Source: Paenibacillus sp. W2I17
GTDB lineage: Bacteria; Bacillota; Bacilli; Paenibacillales; Paenibacillaceae
Reading direction: 5' to 3'
NCBI RefSeq assembly: GCF_030815985.1
Contig: NZ_JAUSXM010000001.1
Coordinates: 372,001 to 436,000 of the forward strand
DNA: 64,000 nucleotides
Position numbers and translations under genes: made by a program. The notes beneath the pieces were generated by a model, which did no database searches, was not told the origin of the DNA, and was given only the letters and a program-made list of their open reading frames with translations. Of the stretch, positions 20,888-30,384 are shown piece by piece (positions within the stretch are counted from its first letter, which is position 1; each line of letters starts with the position of its first letter).

Positions 20888-20968
20888 GACCATCCTCAGT
20901 TCAGAGGGGATGGAATGTAACTTACTTTCGTTATCCAAATAATTAAATACCAATGTGTACAGCCTTAC

Positions 20969-21070
20969 AGGGTTGCAACCGTTAAGGGCAAAACCTGAAT
21001 TGCTGAATAACACGACTGATTTCCGGACGATCCGGTATGTTGTGTATGTTCAGTGGTTCAGGTTTTATTT
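20969..21070 (+). promoter_or_regulatory. Second RAT and terminator directly upstream of the third bglP
   Basis: RAT-like element 20969-20996 (AGGGTTGCAACC...GGGCAAAACCT). Its end AAACCTGAA (20991-20999) pairs with TTCAGGTTT (21057-21065). It is homologous to the leader of the second bglP. Confidence 0.78.
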
Positions 21071-21114
21071 GTTTCAAAAGTCATGGGGAGTCTACTTAGA
21101 GAGGGAGAATTACA

Positions 21115-23028
21115 ATGAGCAACTACGATCAATTAGCTAAGGACATTCTGTCACGTGTAGGTGGTCGCGAGAATGTAAACAGTGTATTCCATTGCGTAAC
21201 AAGACTGCGGTTTAAACTGAAAAATGAAAGCGTAGCCAAAACGGAAGAACTTAAAAATCTGCCAGGTGTTATTACCGTCATGCAAAGTGGTGGACAATAT
21301 CAAGTCGTTATCGGCAACGAAGTGCCGGATGTATATAAAGCAGTCGTTAAAGTAGGGAATTTCCCAAGTGAAGGACAAGTTGAAGAAGAAACGGACAACT
21401 CAGGCAAAAGAGTAGGGTTGTTCAGTCGGTTTATCGACATGATCTCCGGTGTGTTCACACCGTTACTCGGTTTGCTGGCTGCGACAGGTATGATCAAAGG
21501 TTTTACAGCCATGTTTTTATCCTTTGGATGGCTTACAGACACTTCTGGAACGTACCAACTGTTGAATGCAACGGGTGACTGTCTGTTCTACTTCTTCCCG
21601 ATCTTCCTTGGTTATACTGCAATCAAGAAATTTGGCGGTTCACCATTCTTGGGTATGGCGATAGGTGCTTCACTAGTCTATCCTACGCTGTCCGGCCTGA
21701 CTACAGGAGATCCACTGTACACCTTGTTTGCAGGGACGTTGTTTGAATCACCGATTCACATTACGTTCCTGGGTATTCCGGTAATTCTGATGAGCTATTC
21801 TACATCGGTTATTCCGATCATTGTTGCCACATTCTTCGCTGTTAAAATTGAAAGATTCTTCAAAAATATTATTCCTAAAGTTGTTAGCACGTTCCTTGTT
21901 CCATTCTTTACATTGCTCGTTATCGTTCCGGCAACGTTCATTCTGATTGGTCCAGTATCCACTTGGGCAGGCCAGTTGATTGGTGCAGGAGCAACAGGCA
22001 TCTACGATTTAAGTCCAGTTGTTACAGGTTTGATTATCGGTGGATTGTGGCAAGTGTTTGTATTGTTTGGTCTCCACTGGGGACTTGTGCCAGTCATGCT
22101 TCTTAACTTGAGTACTTCTGGGGCTGATCCGGTAATTGCCATGTCTTTCGCTGCCTCCTTTGCCCAAATCGGTGCCGTACTTGCAGTTACACTGAAAACC
22201 AAAAATACGAAATTGAAATCTTTAGGTATTCCGGCCTTCATCTCTGGGATCTTCGGTGTAACCGAGCCCGCAATTTACGGTGTGACACTTCCACTGAAAA
22301 AGCCGTTTATCATGAGCTGTATTGCAGGTGGTATCGGTGGAGGTATCTTGGGATTGGCGGGTTCGAAGCTTTACATGTTTGGCGGACTTGGCGTATTTGG
22401 TTATCCAACCTTCATTAACCCGGCTACAGGCGTTGATTCTGGATTCTACATGGCAATTGTAGCTACAGCGGTTGCGTTCATCCTTGGCTTTGTTCTGACG
22501 TACGTGGTTGGATTCAAAGACAAAGTGGAAGCTACACCAGCTCCAGCACCTGTACTTGATCCAAATCCGAACAGCAGATACGAAATTGTAAGCCCAATGG
22601 CTGGAGAAGTTGTTGCACTGAACGAAATTAATGACATAACGTTTGCAGGTGAGCACATGGGTAAAGGGATTGCAATTCGTCCAACCAGTGGTAGAGTGGT
22701 ATCTCCAATCACTGGTGTCGTTCAAACCGTATATCGTACCAAACACGCTATTGGTCTTGTAAGCGATGATGGTGTAGAGATGCTGATCCATATTGGACAG
22801 GATACGGTCAAGCTGAAAGGTCAACATTTTACAACCCATGTGAAAGATGGAGACCGTGTTAATGCAGGTGACCTGATTGTTGAGTTTGATCTGCAAGCCA
22901 TTAAGGATGCAGGGTATGAGACGGTTACACCGATCATTGTTACTAATACTTCAAATTATCTGGACGTTGTAGGAACAAAAGATGCATCCGTTCATGAGAA
23001 AGATAAATTGATCACGGTATTAAGCTAA
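21115..23028 (+). CDS. bglP: PTS beta-glucoside transporter, EIIBCA fusion (system 2b)
   Basis: 637 residues behind GAGGGAG. EIIB 1-86 with C27 in HCVTRLRF, EIIC about 105-465 with GVTEPAIYGVTLPLKKPF, EIIA about 500-637 with H559 in LLIHIGQDTVKL. Long runs are identical to the second permease (LKNLPGVITVMQSGGQYQVV..., DCLFYFFPIFLGYTA.KKFGGSPFLGMAIGASLVYPTLSGL), showing a fairly recent duplication. It is linked by 34 bases to a GH1 phospho-glucosidase. It lacks its own licT and presumably depends on LicT from the upstream unit. Confidence 0.93.
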   Translation: MSNYDQLAKDILSRVGGRENVNSVFHCVTRLRFKLKNESVAKTEELKNLPGVITVMQSGGQYQVVIGNEVPDVYKAVVKVGNFPSEGQVEEETDNSGKRVGLFSRFIDMISGVFTPLLGLLAATGMIKGFTAMFLSFGWLTDTSGTYQLLNATGDCLFYFFPIFLGYTAIKKFGGSPFLGMAIGASLVYPTLSGLTTGDPLYTLFAGTLFESPIHITFLGIPVILMSYSTSVIPIIVATFFAVKIERFFKNIIPKVVSTFLVPFFTLLVIVPATFILIGPVSTWAGQLIGAGATGIYDLSPVVTGLIIGGLWQVFVLFGLHWGLVPVMLLNLSTSGADPVIAMSFAASFAQIGAVLAVTLKTKNTKLKSLGIPAFISGIFGVTEPAIYGVTLPLKKPFIMSCIAGGIGGGILGLAGSKLYMFGGLGVFGYPTFINPATGVDSGFYMAIVATAVAFILGFVLTYVVGFKDKVEATPAPAPVLDPNPNSRYEIVSPMAGEVVALNEINDITFAGEHMGKGIAIRPTSGRVVSPITGVVQTVYRTKHAIGLVSDDGVEMLIHIGQDTVKLKGQHFTTHVKDGDRVNAGDLIVEFDLQAIKDAGYETVTPIIVTNTSNYLDVVGTKDASVHEKDKLITVLS

Positions 23029-23038
23029 TTCATACTAA

Positions 23039-24505
<1,467 letters not shown>

Positions 24506-24530
24506 TACAAGGTGTCCGTCGCTATAGAAT

Positions 24531-24573
24531 AAACAAAGAGCAGTCTCGTTACTACGGGATTGCTCTTTGTTTA
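24531..24573 (+). terminator. Terminator of bgl operon 2
   Basis: AAACAAAGAGCAGTC pairs with GATTGCTCTTTGTTT. The T-run is provided by the right arm itself. Confidence 0.7.
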
Positions 24574-24663
24574 TCAGGGGATGAATTTGCCCTTGATGTG
24601 GCTTTCAGATATAATTAAAAAATCAAGAGAATCTTGTCACTTAAGAAAGGGGAGCATCCACTC

Positions 24664-24729
24664 ATGAAGAAAAAATCACTTGCGTTTATATCTTTGGGAT
24701 ATGGATACTCCACTGCTGTCTTTTTCTAG
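24664..24729 (+). pseudogene. 21-codon remnant with good ribosome site
   Basis: AAGGGGAG precedes an ATG that reads MKKKSLAFISLGYGYSTAVF and then stops. The residues look like the start of a membrane or exported protein cut short. The following 88 bases before ridA show no continuation that I recognise. It could also be a chance ORF or a leader peptide. It is the only content I can point to in the 24574-24817 gap. Confidence 0.25.
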
Positions 24730-24817
24730 AATCTATTCCAAGGGTGAGGTCTGCCCAAAATCGGAAGAAAACTAGGAAATAACGCAGAAAAATCTTAAGA
24801 ATGATGAGGTAATCCAA

Positions 24818-25216
24818 ATGAATATTGACAAAATTACTAGAAAAAATCCAGCAAATATGCCAGCTCCTGTAGGTCAGTACACGCATATTACAAGAATCCC
24901 GAGGAATGCAGAGTTATTTGTGACTTCGGGTCAAATTGGAGCAGATCATAATGGTCTTTTTCCAGAGAGTCTGAATGAGCAAGTCACTAATACATTTAAT
25001 AATATTAAAACAGTGCTCGAATCTGAGCGTTTAGATGCTGAACATATTATCAAAGTAAACGTATGGGCAACCGAGAAAATCGATTGGGATTTCTTATATG
25101 CCGAGTGGGGACAATTATTTAGTACGGATTATCCTGCAATGACGATTGGATACATTACGGCGTTAGGTCTACCAGAGATTAAAATTGAAATAGAGCTTTG
25201 GGCAGCAAAAGTGTAA
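24818..25216 (+). CDS. RidA/YjgF family protein
   Basis: 132 residues, the usual size of this trimeric family, with GATGAGGT before the ATG. Conserved parts: PAPVGQYTH, LFVTSGQIGAD, EQVTNTFNNIKTVLES, IIKVNVWATE, and the C-terminal LPEIKIEIELWAAK. RidA enzymes hydrolyse reactive enamine/imine intermediates from PLP enzymes. The arginine that usually follows the YPA turn (PAR) is replaced here by YPAMTIG, so this is probably a Rid subfamily protein without classical deaminase activity. It is monocistronic with its own terminator. Confidence 0.85.
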   Translation: MNIDKITRKNPANMPAPVGQYTHITRIPRNAELFVTSGQIGADHNGLFPESLNEQVTNTFNNIKTVLESERLDAEHIIKVNVWATEKIDWDFLYAEWGQLFSTDYPAMTIGYITALGLPEIKIEIELWAAKV

Positions 25217-25237
25217 CATCGAATACTTCATAACCAA

Positions 25238-25279
25238 AAGAAGGAGCATCTCACTTACAGATGCCCCTTCTTTTTTTTA
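25238..25279 (+). terminator. Terminator of the RidA-family gene
   Basis: AAAGAAGGAGCATCT-cacttac-AGATGCCCCTTCTTT followed by a T-run. Confidence 0.85.
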
Positions 25280-25335
25280 TTTGTGAAAAATGGAAACGAT
25301 ATGCCTGTGTGCAATCATGAGCGATAGTAGGTGTG

Positions 25336-26493
25336 TTATGGCACCTGCAAGCTCTGATAAGCATTCAGTCGACCATACGTCCAGTAGATCCCGGAGCCTG
25401 ATACTGGATCAGAAGCGAAACACAGCGCATCTCGAATTTGAGCATTTGTTTTCCCTTGTGCAGCGAGAAGTGCAGCCACTCCAGCTACATGGGGGGCAGC
25501 CATTGATGTTCCGCTAAGATAGGCATAGGAGCCACCCAGGTATGTGGATAGAATGGTATCACCCGGTGCAGCCATGTCCACCCAAGGGCCATAGTTGGAG
25601 AAATTGGATTTGAGATCGGAGGGGTTGGTTGAAGCGACAGCAATCACATTGGGATACGATGCGGGTACGATTGGGAATGAAGTGTTGTCGTTACCGGCTG
25701 CAGCAATAATCACAGCTCCTCGATCCCAAGCATACTGTACGGCAGCTTGAAGGAAAGTATTTCCCATTGGCCCTCCAAGGCTCAGGTTAACAACCTGAAC
25801 ACCATTGTTGGCAGCAAAGACAAGCCCGTTACCGACATTACCTATCGTTCCTTGCCCGTTGTTATCCAGTACCCGGAGCGGAACGATGGATGCGAGCGGT
25901 GCAGCGCCTGCGATGCCCACACCATTGTTGGTAACGGAGGCAGCGATCCCGGCTACATGGGTGCCGTGACCGTTCCCGTCCTCAGGGATGTTATCATAAT
26001 CAACATAATCATAACCGGGGAGGAGCTTGGAGGCCAATTCTGGATGGTTCAGCTGTACACCGGTATCGATAATTGCGATTTTGACAGAGCTGTTACTCTG
26101 AGTAATATCCCATGCAGCGGGTGCATTGATTTTGGACAGGTTATACTGATAAGGAAAGAAAGGGTCATTGGGAGTGAAGGATGCCTCAACGAGGTAATTG
26201 GGCTCTGCATGTTCTATAAGCTCATGATCTTTGTAATGTTTCAACATCCGGTGCATTTTTTTGCGGGATTCCAAACGGTACCATCCTAAATCTTCATATG
26301 TCTCAGCGACCTTACATCTCCCTTTTTTGTGAAGGGTGTGCATCTCATCCTCGGTTGTACCTTCCTTGAATTTGACTAAGAGCTGCTTGGGAGCGTGAGG
26401 ATGAAACTTGCTCTCGGCAAGTTGGTCCAGATAACGATACACGAACCCGATTACTAGCAAAATGAAAGCAAAAACACCTAACCATAACCACAT
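25336..26493 (-). CDS. Membrane-anchored subtilisin-like serine protease (S8, thermitase-like)
   Basis: 385 residues behind GGAGGAGAA on the minus strand. Residues 3-19 are a hydrophobic membrane anchor or uncleaved signal (WLWLGVFAFILLVIGFV). Residues 35-105 are an inhibitor-I9-like propeptide (LLVKFKEGTTEDEM...HAEPNYLVE). The catalytic domain runs from ~110 to 385, with D143 (IIDTG), H176 (HGTHVAG), oxyanion N268 (AAGNDN) and S330 (GTSMAAPH). All catalytic residues are intact. It probably acts outside the membrane as a general protease. Proteases in such positions are sometimes part of peptide-product clusters, but nothing ties it to the synthetases 4 kb away. Confidence 0.92.
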   Translation of the reverse strand: MWLWLGVFAFILLVIGFVYRYLDQLAESKFHPHAPKQLLVKFKEGTTEDEMHTLHKKGRCKVAETYEDLGWYRLESRKKMHRMLKHYKDHELIEHAEPNYLVEASFTPNDPFFPYQYNLSKINAPAAWDITQSNSSVKIAIIDTGVQLNHPELASKLLPGYDYVDYDNIPEDGNGHGTHVAGIAASVTNNGVGIAGAAPLASIVPLRVLDNNGQGTIGNVGNGLVFAANNGVQVVNLSLGGPMGNTFLQAAVQYAWDRGAVIIAAAGNDNTSFPIVPASYPNVIAVASTNPSDLKSNFSNYGPWVDMAAPGDTILSTYLGGSYAYLSGTSMAAPHVAGVAALLAAQGKTNAQIRDALCFASDPVSGSGIYWTYGRLNAYQSLQVP

Positions 26494-26703
26494 GAGCGTT
26501 TCTCCTCCAATATGAATTGTGACACGCCTTATCGTATGCGAACTCTATCAGACTGCGCGGGCACTCTTGCAATTTGGTTAGTAGTGTAGATAGATTGATA
26601 GGAAGGGATAAATTCGGTAAGATGAGATGAAGAGCGCCGCTTTGGCATGAACAAGATTTAAGGCAGGACCGAGAGGTAGCTCCTAATACAGAGGATAAGG
26701 AAT

Positions 26704-27234
26704 GTGGATTTGTTGACACAACTTCAGAGTATACCGACAGTCACACCAGTTCAGGCACACCAGATTCATGATGCCATTGATTTTGCCATGCGTGTACGCA
26801 GAGAAGTGTTTCCGATGATGGATCATACGAAATTGCCTGTGGACTTCGAGCAGTTCAGAGAACATTATCTGGACTCCGATGGTTCGATATTTCTTGTTGC
26901 AATAATGGGGGATGCGGGGATCGTCGGTTCTATTGGGATATTACCATATGATGGACGTATTGAAGCTGTGGAAGGTCGATATGCAGCTCAATCGGCTGCC
27001 GAAATAGTGAAATGTTATGTAGATCCCGCGTATCGTAGGTTTGGCATTGGTTCGATGTTGATGAACGAACTGGAGAACTTGGTAAAGGATATGCACTATA
27101 CGACACTGTATTTGCATACACATCGCTTCTTGCCAGGAGCCGTAGATTTCTGGAAACGCCAAGGGTTTACGGTTATTGCTGAGCAGGAGGATGACTGGCA
27201 AACCGTACATATGGACAAGTTGGCATGTAAGTGA
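26704..27234 (+). CDS. GNAT-family N-acetyltransferase
   Basis: 176 residues from GTG 26704; the upstream AAGG is close and weak, so the start is uncertain. The acetyl-CoA motif is VKCYVDPAYRRFGIGSMLMNELE, followed by TLYLHTHRFLPGAVDFWKRQGFTVI, the typical GNAT C-terminal end. It resembles general acetyltransferases of the PaiA/YjgM type; the acceptor is unknown. A degenerate short coding stretch follows it. Confidence 0.8.
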   Translation: MDLLTQLQSIPTVTPVQAHQIHDAIDFAMRVRREVFPMMDHTKLPVDFEQFREHYLDSDGSIFLVAIMGDAGIVGSIGILPYDGRIEAVEGRYAAQSAAEIVKCYVDPAYRRFGIGSMLMNELENLVKDMHYTTLYLHTHRFLPGAVDFWKRQGFTVIAEQEDDWQTVHMDKLACK

Positions 27235-27258
27235 CCATTGGAATTTATTGAAGGGAGA

Positions 27259-27416
27259 ATGACAGTGTTATACGGACGCTGACATTTTGTATAGATACCG
27301 ACTTGCCGATGAAGACGCAAAGAAGGAAGGGAAACTGGAGCTGTTTGTACCGGACGAGGATGAATATTACTATTTTGATACGCGGATTCTTTTGCCGGAT
27401 TTTTGGAGAAGTTGAT
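27259..27416 (+). pseudogene. Possible degraded short gene
   Basis: GAAGGGAG precedes an ATG reading MTVLYGR and then a stop. In another frame a coding-like stretch rich in acidic and aromatic residues (RYRLADEDAKKEGKLELF, then DEDEYYYFDTRILLPDFWRS) ends at a TGA near 27416. This looks like a small gene broken by a frameshift or an internal deletion. The evidence is composition only; no family is recognised. Confidence 0.3.
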
Positions 27417-27518
27417 CGATCAGCGAACACCACGGAATAGGTAATTTGGTATAAGGAAAATGCCTGTCGGCACTCGCTCGGTTAGATATAGACAATATAC
27501 ATGATGGGGGCTAGGCAG

Positions 27519-28376
27519 ATGAACGAAACGAAGCGAAAAATTGTTTTTATTGATATTGATGGCACATTGGTCGACGATGATGGAAACATTCCGTTGTCAG
27601 CACAGAAGGCTTGTAAACAGGCCAGAGAAAACGGACATTTGCTCTATTTATGTACAGGCCGATCCAAAGCAGAAATTTATGATTCCATCTGGGATGTCGG
27701 ATTCGATGGTCTGATTGGTGCAGGTGGGGGTTATGTGGAGTTTGGCAAGGACGTGTTATATCACAAAAGGGTAACAGCGGAAGATGTTCGACATATGGTC
27801 GATTTCTTCAATGAAAACGGCATTGACTTCTACCTTGAATCCAATTCGGCATTGTATGCGAGTAGCAATCTTCAACCTCACCTGGAACGCCGTATCTATG
27901 GTGATGTGGAGAATGACCCTGTAGCCAGAGAGAAGAAGGAACTGAAACCGCACCCGTTTATTGCCGGATTAACGTATGGAGAGGCCGACCTGTATAAGGA
28001 TGATGTGAATAAAGTATGTTTCTTGGAGAGCTCAGCCATCCCGTTTGAGCGGATCAAGCAAGAGTTTGAAGGGAAGTTCGAAGTCATTCAGTGCACTGTG
28101 CCGATCTTTGGTGAAGGAAGTGGTGAACTGATGATCCCTGGCATTCACAAAGCCATTGCGATCGCCGATCTGCTGAAGCATCTGGGCATGTCCCAAGAAG
28201 ATACATTCGCCATCGGTGATGGCATGAATGATGCCGAGATGTTGGAATTTTGTAACATCGGAATTGCCATGGGTAATGCAAAGCCAGGTCTGAAAGCCAT
28301 TGCAGATGATATTACTGGAACAGTGGAGGAAGATGGATTGTATCATAGTTTTGTGAAGTATGGATTGATCACTTGA
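27519..28376 (+). CDS. Cof-type HAD-IIB sugar phosphatase (intact copy)
   Basis: 285 residues. ATG 27519 has GGGGG 8 bases upstream; ATG 27501 is a less likely start. The nucleophile motif is FIDIDGTLVDD (D12, D14), the second motif CTGRSKAEI, the lysine lies in the region before IHKAIAIADLL, and the distal acids are in AIGDGMNDAEMLEFC. The large C2-type cap is present, so it is a Cof/YidA-like phosphatase acting on sugar phosphates or flavin-type cofactors in the cytosol. Its 3' two-thirds (from 27814) recurs almost identically as a truncated copy at 55133-55698. Confidence 0.9.
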   Translation: MNETKRKIVFIDIDGTLVDDDGNIPLSAQKACKQARENGHLLYLCTGRSKAEIYDSIWDVGFDGLIGAGGGYVEFGKDVLYHKRVTAEDVRHMVDFFNENGIDFYLESNSALYASSNLQPHLERRIYGDVENDPVAREKKELKPHPFIAGLTYGEADLYKDDVNKVCFLESSAIPFERIKQEFEGKFEVIQCTVPIFGEGSGELMIPGIHKAIAIADLLKHLGMSQEDTFAIGDGMNDAEMLEFCNIGIAMGNAKPGLKAIADDITGTVEEDGLYHSFVKYGLIT

Positions 28377-28441
28377 TAAAGAAGACAAGGTGAGAGATAA
28401 AAACGGCTAATACGTACATCCTTTGTCCCAAACCTTATTTT

Positions 28442-28476
28442 AGACCCTGCATATATTATTGCAGGGTCTTTTTTTG
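28442..28476 (+). terminator. Terminator of the Cof HAD gene
   Basis: GACCCTGCA-tatatta-TTGCAGGGTC followed by seven T. Confidence 0.92.
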
Positions 28477-28554
28477 GTTTAAACAGATCAATTTTATTTT
28501 TTTACAAAAGGATTCTAATCAAACCATAACATCTAAGTGAAGGAGAGAATCGAA

Positions 28555-29820
28555 ATGGCCATTCTGTCAACCGGACCTATCGAGAATAATGCCGTCAGTG
28601 ATGTACGGCCAACACAACAAGTTACCGTTAAAATTGATAACAGGAATTCTCTGGATGGATCCGTTGTTTTGATACAAGGGTATAATCTGACCTCTACGAG
28701 GACTTTATATGTCAGCGAGCAGATTTCAATTGATCCGGATCAGGTAGTGACAAGAACTTATTTTGCCAATCTTGATGCATTTGAATTTGTCTTTACAGTT
28801 GAAGGTGTAGCTATAGAGCAGACGGAGATTTCCGTGTGGGGCAAAAATGAAACCGGGCAGCTCGTTGCTGCACATCGATTAGTTTCTTCCGAACTTGAAA
28901 TAGAGGGGGATAATACGTCAGTCAACCGCATATATGTAGCCAATTTTAATAGTAACGATGTTTCCGTTATTAATGGCGCTACGAATACGGTGATTGCTAC
29001 CATTCCTGTGGGGACGAATCCTGCAGGGATTGATGTCAATCCATTAACGAGTCGTGTTTATGTCGCAAACAGAGGCAGCAATACCATTTCCGTCATTAAT
29101 AGTTTAACCAACGCAGTGATTGCTTCTGTTCCGGTTGGGAGTGAGGCAGGTGACGTAGGGGTCGATATAGCGACCAATGCTATTTATACAGCAAATTTTA
29201 ATTCATTGGATACAACTGAAGATGTAACCGTTATTGATGGATTGACCAACACGGTGATTGATACTATCACTATTCCGGGACTCAATTTTTTAACGGGTAT
29301 AGGCGTCAATTCCTTAACGAATCGGATCTATGCAGTAAATTTTAATTCTGATGCTGTGTCTGTGATCGATGGAGTAACCAATACAGTGATTGCTACGATA
29401 CCCGTTCAGGTTAATCCATTCCGTGTAGGGGTCAATCCAGCGACCAACCGTATTTATGTATCGAATTTTACCAGTAATACGGTTTCCGTTATTGATGGAT
29501 TGACGAATACCGTAATTGATACCATTCCGGTCGGCGTTACGCCAGCTGAAGTAGCGGTTAATACCTCCACAAACGCCATTTACGTACCCAATCGAGACAC
29601 GGATAATGTTTCAGTAATTAGTGGATTGACGAATACCGTGATTGCTACTGTGCCAGTCGGGGTTAATCCAAACGGAGCGGGCGCCAATCCGTTAACCAAT
29701 CGAGTTTATATAAGCAATCAAGATGACAATACCATTTCTGTGATTGATGGCGAAACGAATACGGTGATTGCTACCATTCCGGTGGGGGCACGTCCGTTCG
29801 CAGTAGGTGTAAATCCGTAG
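28555..29820 (+). CDS. YVTN/YncE-type seven-repeat beta-propeller protein
   Basis: 421 residues from ATG 28555 behind GAAGGAGAG; an in-frame GTG at 28537 would overlap that site. Residues 1-120 form a non-repeat beta domain (QQVTVKIDNRNSLDGSVVLI...). From ~125 there are seven repeats of about 40-43 residues with the pattern NRIYVANFNSNDVSVINGATNTVIATIPVG, enough for one closed seven-blade propeller. No signal peptide or sortase motif is visible. The YncE family binds DNA or acts on surfaces in other bacteria; the function here is unknown. A 73-residue protein follows at 18 bases and is probably co-transcribed. Confidence 0.85.
   Translation: MAILSTGPIENNAVSDVRPTQQVTVKIDNRNSLDGSVVLIQGYNLTSTRTLYVSEQISIDPDQVVTRTYFANLDAFEFVFTVEGVAIEQTEISVWGKNETGQLVAAHRLVSSELEIEGDNTSVNRIYVANFNSNDVSVINGATNTVIATIPVGTNPAGIDVNPLTSRVYVANRGSNTISVINSLTNAVIASVPVGSEAGDVGVDIATNAIYTANFNSLDTTEDVTVIDGLTNTVIDTITIPGLNFLTGIGVNSLTNRIYAVNFNSDAVSVIDGVTNTVIATIPVQVNPFRVGVNPATNRIYVSNFTSNTVSVIDGLTNTVIDTIPVGVTPAEVAVNTSTNAIYVPNRDTDNVSVISGLTNTVIATVPVGVNPNGAGANPLTNRVYISNQDDNTISVIDGETNTVIATIPVGARPFAVGVNP
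28918..29817 (+). repeat. In-gene tandem repeats encoding beta-propeller blades
   Basis: Seven copies of a ~126-base unit centred on codons for TNTVIATIPVG and its variants (TNAVIASVPVG, TNTVIDTITIPG, TNTVIATIPVQ, TNTVIDTIPVG, TNTVIATVPVG, TNTVIATIPVG). Some units share long nucleotide runs, so repeat number could vary between strains. Confidence 0.8.
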
Positions 29821-29838
29821 AAAGGTGAGGGGATTCGG

Positions 29839-30060
29839 ATGAAAGAAGTTATAAAGGCATCAGACTTAATGGAGCAGCTGATCACCATGAACAAAGAAAA
29901 TTCTGTATGCCAAGTTAGGATTCCAGGTAAGGGGATGTATGTAATTGTATTACAAGAAGATTATTCAACTGTACCATCTTCAGATCAAATGTTGAGTGAT
30001 ACAGAGAACGAAGTGAGCGAAAAAATCGGATCTGAAATAAAGAGGAATCCGTTTCTCTGA
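29839..30060 (+). CDS. Small hypothetical protein downstream of the propeller
   Basis: 73 residues with AAGGTGAGGGG before the ATG, 18 bases after the propeller stop. Residues 1-45 look like a small alpha/beta unit (SDLMEQLITMNKENSVCQVRIPGKGMYVIVLQED); the tail is acidic and Ser-rich. No family recognised. The good ribosome site and close spacing argue that it is a real gene co-expressed with the propeller. Confidence 0.6.
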   Translation: MKEVIKASDLMEQLITMNKENSVCQVRIPGKGMYVIVLQEDYSTVPSSDQMLSDTENEVSEKIGSEIKRNPFL

Positions 30061-30106
30061 GGATAAGCAGAATCGTGAGTCTTGAATGATCATATTAGAA
30101 TGGAAC

Positions 30107-30131
30107 AGGCATCTCCTCAATGGAGGTGTCT
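30107..30131. terminator. Weak hairpin between convergent small genes
   Basis: AGGCATCTCC-tcaat-GGAGGTGTCT is a stable stem, but only TATTTGC follows it. It may terminate the propeller operon from the plus side and the 32-codon gene from the minus side. Confidence 0.4.
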
Positions 30132-30144
30132 ATTTGCATAGTAC

Positions 30145-30243
30145 TCAGACTACAGACAAGATCCAATAAAGAACAGCACTAAATGTTCCAATACAGAGGC
30201 CAACAAGGAGCCCAAAAAGAATCACGAATTTCTTCCCATTCAT
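30145..30243 (-). CDS. Very small single-pass membrane protein
   Basis: Minus-strand ATG at 30243 reads 32 residues: MNGKKFVILFGLLVGLCIGT, then FSAVLYWILSVV. The form is a short charged N-terminus and one long hydrophobic segment. A strong ribosome site (AGAGGAGGG) lies about 11 bases upstream on the same strand. Single-span peptides of this kind are often overlooked; a role cannot be given. It could be a membrane peptide, a small toxin-like peptide, or a chance ORF with a lucky ribosome site. It lies between the propeller operon and the synthetase cluster. Confidence 0.45.
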   Translation of the reverse strand: MNGKKFVILFGLLVGLCIGTFSAVLYWILSVV

Positions 30244-30384
30244 AGGAATTGATAACCCTCCTCTTGACTTTATGATTGCATAACTCCTAATGAAAGTTTA
30301 TTATAAATTTTGCAAACAAGGAATTTATTGGTTTTCGGTTGTCGAAGTGCATGAAATATAAAGTTGATACATGGAGGATGCTGG

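Noticed and set aside
28918..29817. CRISPR array
   Set aside because: The regular repeats are coding, ~126 bases, in frame, and encode beta-propeller blades. No short palindromic repeat with unique spacers occurs anywhere in the window.
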